Below are positions 33,195-44,786 of a stretch of 64,000 nt of DNA, one piece after another. The DNA is taken from the NCBI GenBank assembly GCA_002205965.3, contig NADL03000016.1, forward strand, positions 496,001-560,000. Direction: 5' to 3'. Both the position numbers and the translations under genes were made by a program. Numbering within the stretch: the first letter of the stretch is position 1; every line of letters begins with the position of its first letter. The notes beneath the pieces were generated by a model that worked only from the letters and a program-made list of their open reading frames with translations, was not told the origin of the DNA and did no database searches. The DNA comes from Kappaphycus alvarezii. Its lineage: Eukaryota > Rhodophyta > Florideophyceae > Gigartinales > Solieriaceae.

Positions 33195-33530
33195 GATAGG
33201 TCCGAGTCATATATTTGGCATTCGGCGCAACAGTCGGGGGCCGGTAGGGTGGACAACGACTGTTGGTAATCAGCAGTCGTGCATCTATGTTAGGTAGAGC
33301 CGGTCCAACTTAGAATACAATAAATAGGTTCGAGCTATGATTCCCCTTCGGAGCAACAGTCTGGGCCGGTAGGATAGGCAACGACTGTTGCCTATCGAGT
33401 GTCTTGTGTCTACGATAGGTGTGGCCGGCCCAGGGGAGCATGAACTGGATAGGTCCGACATTTTACTGCTTCAAAACAACAGTTGCGAGCCAGTGAATAT
33501 ATATCGACGGTTGCTTGCCAGTTATTGTGC
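33195..33530. repeat. Three tandem units of about 125-130 bp, each with a hairpin
   Basis: Units start ataggtccgag (33,195), ataggttcgag (33,324) and ataggtccgac (33,449). The first two contain caacagtc ... gactgttg inverted repeats around a gggccggtagg loop and end near gccggtcc or gccggccc. The third unit is more diverged (caacagttgcgagccagt). Confidence 0.75.
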
Positions 33531-33698
33531 CTTCTAAATGTAATAGAGCAAGCCCAGTATAACATAAGATAGAAAGTAAAAGGTATAGTATCTGGCTTCG
33601 AAGAAACAGCTGGAAGATGGTAAGACATGTAACGACAACTGGTTGGCACGAGTCGTTTCTCCACAAACCTCCTCTCGAAGGAATACTGGACTGCGATC

Positions 33699-33971
33699 TT
33701 AGCCGTCGAAAGAGACTCCCCGACGAATAACCCATTGTTCTATAGGTTGCTTGAATACGCCTTCGTTGATGATCCGATTGAGAACTGGATTCAACTTTAC
33801 CTTTGTTAGAGAATCAGCAGGGTTGAACTCGCTTCGAATCCATGCCACATCACTTATCTTCATTTCTTCGTAGTCTTCTCGGACTGAGCTAATGTCCACC
33901 ATCAGCTGTTTCTCTGTAGTGATGGTACATTTGATAATCACATCGAAGAGTGATTTCGAATCAGTTAACAT
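33699..33971 (-). pseudogene. Copia RNase H C-terminal fragment
   Basis: The frame reads MLTDSKSLFDVIIKCTITTE, then LMVDISSVREDYEEMKISDV, AWIRSEFNPADSLTK and WVIRRG. The TDS-SL-D, RE-Y and NPAD-LTK blocks are diagnostic of copia-type RNase H. It lies on the strand opposite to the copia RT at 31.1-32.0 kb, so it is a separate insertion or an inverted piece. The frame is intact as far as it goes. Confidence 0.85.
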
Positions 33972-34294
33972 ACGGCCGGGGACGTCCCGGTTCAGAATTT
34001 GTCGATATCGTTTTTGACTACTGCGATGGCGACAGATTCTTAAATGGTATTACTATAGTCGCTCCCACAGATGATTGCATGAATCCTGTCAAATTATTTG
34101 CGGCTTTGAATCTGCTGAAAGATGACTCTAAGTTTTTTATTTGGTTTGAGAAGAGCACTTACGAGTATAAAGTTGTTGCAGGTGGTATAAAGGGGATTTC
34201 TCTCCTGAGAAATTTGAGATCAGAGAAAATAACATCTTCAATAAGAAAAATACTGGGCCCTCAATCGATCGATGCAAAGCGAAAGAACAGATAA
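33950..34294 (+). CDS. Hypothetical protein (possibly decayed)
   Basis: An open frame with EFVDIVFDYCDGDRFLNGIT, MNPVKLFAALNLLKDDSKFF and KVVAGGIKGISLLRNLRSEK. After its stop, another frame carries QIRNYIASQNNVKFTEAAVE, as if coding once continued to about 34,360. I do not recognise it. It could be a second transposon ORF or cargo, as it lies between copia and Harbinger pieces. Confidence 0.35.
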   Translation: MISNQLTYGRGRPGSEFVDIVFDYCDGDRFLNGITIVAPTDDCMNPVKLFAALNLLKDDSKFFIWFEKSTYEYKVVAGGIKGISLLRNLRSEKITSSIRKILGPQSIDAKRKNR

Positions 34295-34789
34295 GAAATT
34301 ATATCGCCTCTCAAAATAACGTAAAGTTTACAGAAGCCGCTGTTGAGGTGCAAAAATAACCTATCGAGGCTATATTAAGATACAACAGATAGTATTCTTC
34401 TCTAATGCTTCATAACAATGTGATATGTCCACAAGTGTTGAATTCTGTAATCGACTTCGTGCAGAAGCGTTACAGAGAGCTACATCCCGAACAGCCCTAA
34501 ATTCGATTTGGTATGTGTCTCCTGATTCTTGCACCTTCCGTATTCAACCCGCGACGAGGCAGATAATGTTCGTTGTTATCCTAAGCATAGTAGAAATTTG
34601 AACCCCTCTTTGTGTACCATAAATTTTCTGTAACCAAGCTTTTGGTATTTAATTGCCCTTCTGCGTTTCCAGTAAACTCAATGACTTCTGATATTACCAA
34701 ACGACTGGCAGAAGGTGTAAATTTATTGTCACTTTTTCAACCTTTCCCCACAGAATAATTGCATCACCTCCGATAGTGGAAAAATTAAG

Positions 34790-36860
34790 AGAGTATTCCT
34801 GATTCGATTCCTCTCCATCTTCGTCTAACTATCGTCACTTTGCAACCGTATTATGAAGTAAAATGCAAAAAATTAAGGGAATACCCATTAATCACCTTGA
34901 AAGAAATCTTCTATGTCTCGAGATAATGTTCCATTTTCTCTGAAAACGCCAAAAATATTTCGATATCCTTACGTGCAGACTCCTGAGCTTCGAAAAGAAC
35001 TTTCTCATTCTGATAGATTGGTTCATGAACAGTATTCAGAAATAATGGCCAATAAGGATAGATATCTTCAACAAGCAAATAGGGAATGAGGCGAAACGTC
35101 CATTTTACAGTGTAATAGACGGGTCAAGGATATTAGCGAATTGATATACTATTAAGTAGAGTAGAATTTCTAAAAAATGAATTAATTACAAGACCCGGCA
35201 TTCTAAAGAAGTCGTACAATATTCAAAAAATCTTCGGCAATAGACTATTACGTAATAGCCGGGACAACTGTTTTGCCCTCAAATTGTCCATGCAAAGCTG
35301 TAGGGCAATTCTTTCAGGCCCATCTGCAGCAGTCAAGGCTTCCAAGCATCCCCTTAAATATAAGTTTCTCAGGGCAAAGAATCAACCGCTTCAGATTCTG
35401 TTCATCAGTTATACGAATGTAATCACTGGAAAACAGTTCTAAAACAGGTTAAAAAACTTATGTAAAGCCTTATCTGCCGGCGATTCTCCTAATTTAAGAA
35501 ATTCTCCAATAGTATCGGAAGCATAACCGTGAACCAAGGTACGCATTGCTGTCGTGGTCTTCTGGCAATATATAGGGACAACCTCTCCTGTGTGATCCTT
35601 TCACTGGGCAAAGCATGAGTTCATTTTCGAAGAATCGTATGAAGTATTGGCGAGATATACAGAAGAGACGCTTGATAGCTGCTGCGGAGAAATTTTTGGA
35701 CAGCATTGCAATGCGCTATGGGTCTAAATTTGGACCACAAAAATTGTGTTTCGCTACAGTACTGGCGAATACACGATAAAAATCGGAGATTTCGGTACTG
35801 TAGTCGCAACTTTTTAATGAGCGTATTTTATTGTAGTACTGTTTAGTGATGTTTTGAAAGTTTATACTTTCTATAAAAACCCCGGACTAAGGATCCGGCC
35901 TGCTCATCAGGGGACGAAAACAACCCGTTAAACAAGCGATTATCTGGTGTACACCTAAACCCTGACACCCATTATATCGACAAAACGTTTTTCGGTGCTG
36001 CAAATTCTTCAAATCCTACAAAAGATCAAAGTATCCATTAGATTTGCCTTTCTGTCCGATTCCAAGTGGTTAAAGCATTTTTTACCCTTATCTTTTGTAA
36101 TATTGCCCAAAGCCGAAAAAAGGAGACTTCCAGGGACCAACCCTCGCCTATAAACTCCAATCAAAGGCGCCATATTCCGAAAAGAACGGCTGATCAAGGT
36201 TTGTCCGTCATCTGCAGGAACGGGAGTGCCGTGTCCCGAGAAGTTCATATCTGCAAGTGCCTCGGCTCGCGCATCAAACCTCACCGAGAAAATCGTAGCT
36301 GGAAGGGAGGATCATCAAAGCAGAAGCGCCACAGGGCCCTCGGATTTGAGTCTAGTAACCCGAGAAGGTTCGTCGCGAATACTCCCACCATAACTCCTGA
36401 AGCAGAAGCCTACCATGACGGTAGAAGGGAAGGCAAAAAGTGTGAAGTTTAGAGGCAGAGGAGAGACCTCGAGGATTGGAATCGAGTGGTTGATTCGGCA
36501 CACAAATACCTGAGTCGTAGCAACAGCGCGCCAATTTTCTCTCTTGGATAAACGTTTCATTTATCAAGAAAAGTAGTTGCATTAAAATAATCAGAGTTTC
36601 ACAAAAAAGTGAACCCTTCCGAGTCTATCAATTTACCAGGCTTCACAATTACATATCATTATAGACGGGATATGGATTGAAATATTCTTTGTAATTGCGA
36701 TTATCGCCCTTGTCGTGGTAGCGTTCGACATCGGGGGCACGACCAGGGCGTGAGCCGCCTCGTTTTGTAGGTACTTCTGCATCACTGCTAGATTCCAGCA
36801 GTTCCTTTTTCACGGCAAACAGGTCTTCAGAGAGATGTTCCTGCCGTATTAGAGAACTCA
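34790..36860 (-). pseudogene. PIF/Harbinger-type transposase, interrupted
   Basis: The minus strand starts LLESSSDAEVPTKRGGSRPG and DNRNYKEYFNPYPVYNDM (36,860-36,652), the usual N-terminus. After an 0.8-kb gap it resumes with FAQ-KDHTG, TTTAMRTLVHGYASDTIGEF and LKLGESPADKALHKFF (35,600-35,460), LGMLGSLDCCRWA-stop-KNCPTALHGQ (35,330-35,270, normally GSLDC-HW-WKNCP), and YLLVEDIYPYWPLFLNTVHE with FEAQESARKDIE (35,090-34,950). These are PIF/Harbinger DDE landmarks. Frames change often, so it is dead. The gap 35,815-36,650 is probably a nested insertion. Confidence 0.75.
36032..36555 (+). other. Unidentified sequence inside the Harbinger pseudogene
   Basis: One plus-strand frame reads protein-like with few stops: LKHFLPLSFVILPKAEKRRL, FRKERLIKVCPSSAGTGVPC and TVEGKAKSVKFRGRGETSRI. 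The reverse strand also has an open frame (36,009-36,284). No motif recognised. Confidence 0.3.
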
Positions 36861-37666
36861 CACCTAATAAAATTGTGTTGTAGAAGATGGAGAGTAGAAG
36901 CTTGCGCAGGAGGGTTACAAGCTTTGAATAAAACCAGTCAGAAATGCAGATATGTGTAAAATATAAAAAAGTCAGTTTCACATTGTCCATTGAGATTATG
37001 ACAAGTTTCAAAAAATTGCCTTTTGAGCCACGACGGGTTAGGGATCCTTTTGCGGTCAAAAGAGTGTGAGCTTTTTCTGACCTCATTCCACAGCATAACA
37101 TGCTACCTACAGCTCATTGATGTACTGTACAGTATGTTTTTGTCCTTTTATTGGCTTGTAGCTCACTAGTGTCCAAAGGAAAAGCAATTTTGCTCATATG
37201 GGTACAAATGATTGTTCGAAAATACCTTGATTTTTTAAAAAATTATACCTTAGTGTGCTGAATCCCTGAAAACTAACATCCCTTAACTATAAAAGAATTA
37301 GTTTCATCCCCATTTACAACAATCGCCGTGGCCTGTGGCCTCAAGTATACAATAGAAAAATAATCGTGAGTCCGACTGCTGCGCTCCACAGGAAAGCAAA
37401 AACTTCCTTCAGGAAGGTCGACATTTCTGCGACAGCTGCTACCTCAGTTTGCTACGCGCCCACTTGAATATGAGCAGAGGGTTAATTCACTGATCACTCA
37501 TAAAGGGGAATAACGCCATAGTACGACGCTAATTCCGCAAGTCGAACGACGAATCAGAAATGTAGGCGGCTATAGTCAAGACTCAATTTTTTATTTTTCT
37601 CATCAGCCTACAAAAATGTAAGCATAGACAAGTAAACATCACTATAGAGTAGTATAAAGATCTTAA

Positions 37667-39290
37667 TTATGACAGAAGTGGACATCGCGTAAGTGTTTTG
37701 AAAGCAGTTACGTCCTGTCTCTGAATGGCATATCCAAACCTCTTTTTCAGTTTCAGGCACTCAGAGCAGAGAAATTTGGACTTCTTGTCAGATTTGCAAA
37801 TTTTGCATCTGCTTTGAAACGCCGCTTTCGTTGGGGCCCCATTGGCTCCTTTGCGCCTTTTCACTGTGGGTACCAAGTGGATTCCAGTACCGCAGGCCAA
37901 TGACGAAATAGAATGCTCCGGAACGTCAACATCAGATCTGCGAGGCCAATAGAATCAAATGAATTGTCAATGAGTTGCTCTGCAAGTTTTGCATAAAAAT
38001 CCTTTGCGACATGCAATTTCTTGCACCCATCAAACCCTTGTATAGCAGCCATGAATCAACGATGCAAATTGCAAGCAAAGATTTATTAACCCTTAACGAC
38101 CGATCATGGACTTCGAATTTCTTCTCCAATCCGAGATCATCCTGTCTGCATCTGTTATGTCTGTAAATCTGGGAGCAAGTTTCATAGTATGTGCTGACAA
38201 CGGCTGGGGCTGGAATTTCCATTTCCGCAAACACCATTTCATTTCCAGCAGATCTCCAACGAGATCTTCTGATAGACTCTGAAGGAAGTGTTGTACCAGA
38301 AGTACTGACGAAACATCTTCTGTCTCTATCCATCCACATAACGGCCTTCATATAAAGATTGCTTTCCATCCTCGAACTTACCATGGAGATATGATCCCCA
38401 ATGCCTAAAAATTTCCAGCCCTGACAAAAATGACATAGGAAACTGCCTTATCGCATTCTTGACAACACCTGTAAACCTCAGTCATATTCGAAAATTTCAT
38501 TTGCTGTAGTCACAGAAGCAAATGCAGAGTATGCACAAACAAAGTCGATTGGAATGAGACCAAAGCTCTGTAAGGCGAAGAAAAATAACAGTTTTATGAG
38601 GTAAATTCTACTCGTAACGCCGATTTCTGTTGTCAGATGCTGACAAAACAATCTCCAAATTCAATACAATTCCACTGAAACTACAGCATGCAGTCTTGAT
38701 TTCAGATCCGTTTTCAGGCTTACGGTCCATAACGACATAGTGCGGGAGTCCTTCTGACGTCCAGTTTCCGCCCATTCCGTACAAGCGCGACATGCTTTCA
38801 TCCACACAACTTCTCTCCGATGGCGACACACTGGACCTTCTATGCCGTTTTATGGCTTCCACTAATCCACTGACCAAAGACCATCTTCTGTCAGTGCTTC
38901 CAGTTTCCGTGTAGCGACTGAACGTAATACATGAGACCAGTGCTTTGAAACGGTTCCTCGAAATTATTTTTCCAAACATTGCCAGTGGAATAATTTAGTT
39001 GTTGACTGTGTACACCAAAGAGCCATTCTGCTTGTGAACTCAAATCTGCATAGCAATATGATAATTACAAAAAAACTTCAGAATTTCACCAGCTGTTGCA
39101 TGCATGTGCCCACCATTAGCGAGTTTCCGGTTTGTAAGTTCGGTAATTGTGGAAATAGGTTCGAGAGGAAACATGCAAAGGAAAAATAGTAAGATGTCCT
39201 CTCATACTCGATATGACCTTGAATGTACGTGTCACCTGCTGGACCAATTACTTTCCATGGCTGATGTGCCGTTGATCCATTCAACGGTAA
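37667..39290 (-). pseudogene. piggyBac-type transposase
   Basis: The minus strand shows, in order: GPAGDTYIQGHIEYERTSYY (about 39,235); AGEILKFF and FEFTSRMALW across shifts (39,090-39,000); MFGKIISRNRFKALVSCITF (38,979); RWSLVSGLVEAIKRHRR; CVDESMSRLYG with the first catalytic Asp; GLPHYVVMDRKPENGSEIKT; MWMDRDRRCFVSTSGTTLP (about 38,340); and VVSTYYETCSQIYRHNRCRQ. It ends in a Cys-rich CKICKSDKKSKFLCSECLKL domain, characteristic of piggyBac. Frameshifts and a lost segment near 38,400-38,600 disable it. N-terminal low-similarity sequence continues to about 39,700. TTAA flanks were not located. Confidence 0.8.
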
Positions 39291-40460
39291 TAATACCTCC
39301 TGATTCGTCCAAATTTTTCTATGTACTTTTTTTGCATACCCCTCCTACTCCGGCCACCTATTGGCTTCTTCTCGAGGTTCTTCTTCTGAAGTTTGGCGAT
39401 TCGGTAGCTCTATCACGGCGGTAGATGCCTCTTTTTCATGGATGATACTGGGCCACCTTCAGATGCTTGTCCTGGCTTGATGTTGACAATTTTCAAGCTG
39501 ACACGCTTTGTCGGTCCTGAATGGACCAGTCTGCGGTGACCGTTGTCTGATGTCTTCCGGTAGATTTTCAATTTCGATGCTGATCACCGTTTCTTTGACG
39601 CGCTTACTTTTCCAAAGGGATCCGAATAGTCGCCTACACTCAGCCGCTGACGTAGCAAGGGTTGCTCGAGTGTTGACAAGGTTTCCGGGCTGTTGACGGG
39701 GGTCATTTGGATTTTTTTTTTGGTTAAATTTTGCGATGCTGACAAACTTGTTGTGTGATCGTTTGAACAGTTGAGGTGTAAAATCCGAAGTTTTGTACGG
39801 TTGACTACCTAAGGTTGCTACTAGATATACTGAAAAGCTAAAGGTGCCATTCTGTAATTTTTTATATAAAATTTTGCCGTTAGAACTATGGACTCATATG
39901 ATTCCACTAGTACATACCAATACTGTAATAACTTGCGGAGATGGGGAAGGAAGCATTGTAAGCATCTCAAGTGCTTGAGCGTTACAGTATTTGTAAAATA
40001 ATCATTTTTTACTCAATTGCACAAGAATAAACTGGTTCACAAGACATCTTAAACGCCGTCATCGTAGCGGTCTTACAGAATACTCTGACCTTTTTTCTTT
40101 ACAGTTCCAACCTTACAGTAGCCCAAGTGGAAGCCATTAAACCTCCGAGCAGTCTCTTCCAGACTTTCAGCAACTCAAATACCCGACTCGCTCCCGCAAA
40201 ACACACCCAACAAGAGGAAAATAGGGTGTGTGTTTACTGTAGTGCAGGAGCTCGGAAGGCTGAGAACCAGGAGAGTTTGGGGAAGACGTGAAACAGAGAT
40301 GGCGGGCAAGTGTCGTTGAGTACTGTAGCCTTGGAGTGCCCTCGCCCTCTAACAACAAGAAACCGTACGGTACCATACCGTATCAACTAAGCAGATCACG
40401 TCGAGGACGATAGAAAAGTAGGATCACTGAATGGGTTAAGAAATCATAGAGATGAGTATA

Positions 40461-40514
40461 CTATACCGTACCGTACCGTACGTATACTGTACTGTACTGT
40501 ACAGTACAGTACTG
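40461..40514. repeat. Pentamer repeat cluster with ACCGT variant
   Basis: It contains taccgtaccgtaccgtacg followed by tactgtactgtactgtacag. The same architecture as the other GTAC-rich clusters, with a CCGTA variant unit. Confidence 0.8.
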
Positions 40515-40907
40515 AATAGGCTTAGAACAGGTTTACGCACTGGTACTTACAGTGGTACACAGAATACCTTTCGTTATGGCGACGTGGGACCGATTTTCCA
40601 TGATTTGAGTCCAACACTTTCCTAGTCTAGACTGTATGCATTAAACTTTTTTCTTTCGTTTTATTGATAAAGGGGGAAAATGTGGGGTGATTTAATATTC
40701 GAAAAATATGGTCGGTTGCGGCCCGAAATATTGATAAAGCACTTGTACTATTCCAACAGTTGACGCAACAGTCTACCATAGTCTGCCGTGCAGTATTGCA
40801 GATGTCCCCGTGTGATTATTATATCTCTTCTGTATTGAGAAAGTTGCTCAATCATACCGCCTGTTCATTTCCACATCGTTCACACTGCAAGTACTACCGT
40901 CTTTGCC

Positions 40908-41342
40908 ATGAACGCTGTGACCTACATCACACCCCAAGATCTCATATCCCTTCTCCGCACCTCTGCATCGAACATTGTCATTGTAGATGTGCGCAGCGAA
41001 GACCGCGCCGGTGGTCACATCCGTAACTCGGTTCACATCCCCGCCATCCAATTCAAGAACGCCGCCTCTCAACATTACCAAACCTGGCGCGAGAAAGACG
41101 CAGTAATCTTTCATTGCATGCTGAGTCAAATGCGTGGCCCAAGCAGCGCGATGGCAATGGCCCGTGCCGCCGACAGGGAACAAGGTCTGGAGGCGGGAAA
41201 GTCTGGGCCGAGAATTCAGGTTTTGCAAGGTGGCTTTTCTGAATTTGCAAACTTCTATTGTAAGGAGAATGAGGACTTGTTCGAGCATTTGACCCTAAAC
41301 TCCATGGAGTTGGATGGGAGAGGGACTAGCCCGCAAGTTTGA
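40908..41342 (+). CDS. Rhodanese-fold phosphatase / arsenate reductase (CDC25-like)
   Basis: A 144-residue single-domain protein. It has the rhodanese pattern YITPQDLISLL, VIVDVRSEDRAGGHIRNSVH (CH2A-type) and an active-site loop VIFHCMLSQMRGPSSA, in which Cys plus five residues to Arg gives the C-x5-R signature. HC-x-LSQ-x-RGP closely resembles the plant Arath/CDC25-ACR2 and yeast Ych1 group, which act as tyrosine phosphatases and arsenate reductases in cytosol or nucleus. QVLQGGFSEFANFY closes the fold. The length is full for the family and the frame is unbroken. It converges with the M3 peptidase gene, with 182 bp between the stops. The ATG is the first in frame. I do not assign the in vivo substrate. 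Confidence 0.9.
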   Translation: MNAVTYITPQDLISLLRTSASNIVIVDVRSEDRAGGHIRNSVHIPAIQFKNAASQHYQTWREKDAVIFHCMLSQMRGPSSAMAMARAADREQGLEAGKSGPRIQVLQGGFSEFANFYCKENEDLFEHLTLNSMELDGRGTSPQV

Positions 41343-41524
41343 GGCCATGACTTAATGATAGGTTCTTTGATGCAAAATCTTTGTGTTTATGTCACTTGTT
41401 CCTTCTCGAAGGCCGCTACAATTTTCTCCCCGTCACCCTTTCCTCGACCCCATCTGCGATTCCAATTGATTTTCTCCCCCGTTATCCTTTTCTGAACCTT
41501 TTCTGGGCCTCTTTTCTCCGCTCT

Positions 41525-43551
41525 TTAATTTGCGGGCAACTCAGCTGCCACCTTCTCGAGCATGTCAATCTTACGCTCAGCCACAGCAATGGCGTCTAAC
41601 CAAAACTGAGGCTCATCAATCCTTCCACCCAAATGCTTCTCGATCACCTCCTCTGCGCTCATCCTGCCAGTATCTCTCAGCAGATCTTTGTACATCTTGG
41701 GAAACATATCCGGATTCGGCATTTTCTCGTAAGCCGCATAAACCCCTAGCGCAAACAGGTATCCAAAGCTGTACGGCCAATTGTAGAATGAGATGCCCGT
41801 CAGGTAAAAGTGCAGCTTGCTCTGTGAAAACACCCCACACGCTCTGTACCCTCCAACGCATCTCCATAGTATCTGTCCCACGCCCGCACCATCATGTCGT
41901 CAATTTCCTTGGCAGACAGCTTGCCCTCCTTTCGTCGCATATTCAATTCCTCCTCAAAACGGTAGCGTGCAGGGATGTTCAACAAAAAGGTAGCAGCACT
42001 CTCTGCATCACCCCAAAGAAATTGAATCGTTCCTGCGGAGTCCTTGCCTGCTCTAAAAGGGCGTTACCAACGACTGTTTCAAAGAATATACTTGCTGTCT
42101 CGGCAAGATTCATGGGGTACGACAGTTGAGATTGTGGCAAATCCCGCATCTGCCATGAATGGAACGCATGCCCTATCTCATGGGCGGTTGTTTGCAAAAG
42201 CTGTGCTCTCCCGTTGTAGTCACTTAGATAAACTCGTGGCGTCCTTGTCTTCGCAAACCCTGTGCAGAACCTACTCGCCAGCAGCGACGGCAGTTGAAAT
42301 ACATGAATGTGACCAACAAAAGCAAATCAAAGGAAGCTGGTTAGTTTGTATGCCTCATACCATCAAGAACTATTGTCAGAAAACGCATCGAAAACTTACG
42401 CCCCAGGTCTCTTCTTATCACCCCTCGAGGCCTCAATCCACATCTTGTCCTTGAGCATTGTGACAAACTCACCGCCCTTGACATCGACTTCCCCAACCGC
42501 TCTTGAAATCAACTCGATGCCCTCATCAAACGTATACAACTTTCCCCCACCCCACCATCCCCCGGTGCCGGGGCAAACAGGTCCCACGGTGCCAACGCCT
42601 CCTTTCCCAACATCTTTGCTTGAATCTTTAAAGCGCGTCTTCCCACATCGACACTAGAATCCACTGCCTGTAACAAGGCCTTTAACGTCTTCTCGGACAT
42701 TCGATTCGCATGCAAAGAGGCAGTCAAAAAGGAATCAAAATCCCTTTGCTCGTACAACTCCAGCCTCCATCCTGTAATGGCATTCAAGGCAGCGGCACAA
42801 GTCTCTTGATGCGGCAGCCAGGCCTCTCGAATGGCCTCCCAGCTTTTCCTTCTGACATTCTCATCGGGACTATCTCTCATAGCTTCGGCGGTAGCAATGC
42901 CCATCTGTTTATCCTCTCCTGTATCTTCATCCTTCATAGTAACAGTCAAGACTGAGGACAAATCGGAATACAAGCTACCCCATGCCGAATGGCCTGTAAC
43001 GCCCATGGAAGTCAACATGTTCTCCTCCTCAAGTGAGAGGCGATGAAGGGCCATCTTGCGAGAATGCTCGAGGATGAAGCGAGCGGCCCTGGTGTCGTCA
43101 TCGATATCCAAAAACTGGTAAAACAAGTGGTGCGGACATAGATCGAGAATGAGCGAGGCCGGTTCATAAACCTTACGACAGTTTGCCCACAGCTCCTGTA
43201 CCTGACCGTAAAGCTTCTTGGCAGGTTCGTTGGTTCCATCAACCGAGGTGACACAGAGAGCATAGGTAGAGGCATTACGAAGCAGGACATGAGCCTTCCA
43301 GTATTGCTTGAAGATCTGCAAAAGGTTGTGGAGCAGGCTATGTTTGGCGACGTGTTCATCGGTCAATGAGGCTGCGATTGGGACTAGTGGCTTTAGGGAT
43401 TTACCGATTTGATGCATAGCGTCCATGGCATCTTTTGCGGCGGCGAGATCCTGGAGGAGAACGGGGTCGTCGACGCCATTGTATTCCAGTTTCCAGGATG
43501 GCCCTGTGATGGGGGGTTTGTTGAGTGGGGGGTGGGGACGGTGGCAGTCAT
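41525..43551 (-). CDS. M3-family metallopeptidase (oligoendopeptidase F-like)
   Basis: Zinc oligopeptidase of about 630 residues. The N-terminal helical region (SWKLEYNGVDDPVLLQDLAA, KMALHRLSLEEENMLTSMGV, RRKSWEAIREAWLPHQE) matches the M3B lobe. The catalytic core is GKLYTFDEGIELI, TTAHEIGHAFHSWQ with HExxH, and MNLAETASIFFE supplying the third zinc ligand; it ends VAAELPAN. Exons join across a GT-AG intron (42,271-42,399) between RPGA and FCTGFAKTRTPRVYL. One-base losses are needed near 42,550, 42,015 and 41,832, and near 43,512 if ATG 43,551 (MTATVPTPHSTNPP) is the start. An in-frame ATG at 43,873 would instead add a low-complexity leader, which I consider untranslated. Probably intact in life. 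It cleaves short peptides, likely in cytosol or an organelle. Confidence 0.9.
42271..42399 (-). other. Spliceosomal intron in the M3 peptidase gene
   Basis: 129 bp on the minus strand, with donor GTAAGT directly after ggggc and acceptor GAGTAG before gttctgc. Splicing rejoins a GCG codon (phase 2) and restores the conserved PGAFCTGF sequence. It is the only intron in the window I can support. Confidence 0.85.
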
Positions 43552-44273
43552 GAGGGGAGTGCAGTGGGATGATGTTTTGGCACAGATGGAGTTTGTGTGA
43601 GGGTGGCGTAAGGGTATTTGGGGAGAAAAGGTGGTGGCTCTGATTTTGTGGGGGCACATAAAACAAAGAGAGGTGCGAGACCTCGGGGCAATGATCGTGG
43701 CATGATGATGAAATGTAGTAGGGACAGGGTGATGATGAAAAGGAGTGGAAGGTGGGTATTGTGCATGAGCAGATGAGGGAACCGGATGGTGTGTGGGGCA
43801 AAAAGGGGAGGATTTGAAAGAAAGGACCTGCGAGTAGAGAGATACGGTAAAGGGATACAGATAGAGACAACATGGGGGATGTGGGGAGAGGGGGTGGTAC
43901 GAGTACCGTAGGAGGGTGAGAAGGGGGGGGGGGGGGGATTGGAGGGGATGATTGATGTGTGGAGATGGGCGGTTTCTAGAGGGCATACTGTTACATTAAT
44001 TAAATTATTATTTTGTCCCCAAACATTGATGCATTGATGATACAAGTGCTTGCAAATGAGGAAGGGAGTCTGTGTAATTAATAATACTGAAAAGAATAAA
44101 TTTATCACACCTGAGACTCTAGTTTCAAAGCTTTGCACGCAAGGTGTACAATGGCAGCAGGACAAGACAATATGGTACACTACTGTAAAGTAACATAGCA
44201 AGTGGTTGTTCTTATGGATGTTGTCATTTTGGGGCAGCAAGTGGGATACTGTACATGTACGGTAGATCATGGT

Positions 44274-44606
44274 ATGTATACTGTACTGTATATATCGCAT
44301 GCTCCCTTTTTATATCAAAAGGATTTATATAATCCTTTTTCAACAAAATAAAAAAACAAGCTTACCATTCTCAATAACGACACATTATATCTTGTCATAC
44401 GGTACTGTAAAGTTTTAATAGTCAATCTGTTGGCGCCCAATTTTGCTTGTACTGAATATGACTTCTTCTACGCATATGACAATACTCTGAACTGTACCAG
44501 CGGTACAGAGGTACAGTACGGCATAGTACAGTACAGCATTTCACCGTTCCGCCCTGTCCATCCGGTAACGCCGTCATGACCGTACTGTACGGTACTGTAC
44601 TGTACA
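44274..44606. repeat. Pentamer repeats 3' of the RNR gene
   Basis: Patches at 44,274-44,292 and 44,500-44,606 of gtactgtac and acagtac units in both orientations. They lie between the M3 peptidase start and the RNR stop. Confidence 0.7.
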
Positions 44607-44786
44607 CTACTCACCAAAAATGTATTTCATCACCTTTCCAGTTTACCAAAACTTTGTGCACTCGATCATTTCCCACAAAACCCTCCCCCTTCCTCACATC
44701 CTCAAGCCAAGCTCCTCTCCAAATCAACAAACTCATACCAATTTCTCCCTGTCACACTCCACCCTCAGCCCAAACATCTCCTCTCC

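Noticed and set aside
33195..33530. CRISPR-like spaced repeats
   Set aside because: The units are contiguous tandem repeats of about 127 bp with no unique spacers, in eukaryotic DNA.
34913..35089. 58-codon plus-strand ORF starting MSRDNVPFSLKTPK
   Set aside because: It is antisense to the Harbinger segment YLLVEDIYPYWP...FEAQESARKDIE, which has clear family similarity.
42710..43046. Plus-strand frames over the M3 peptidase
   Set aside because: They are antisense to conserved M3 sequence.
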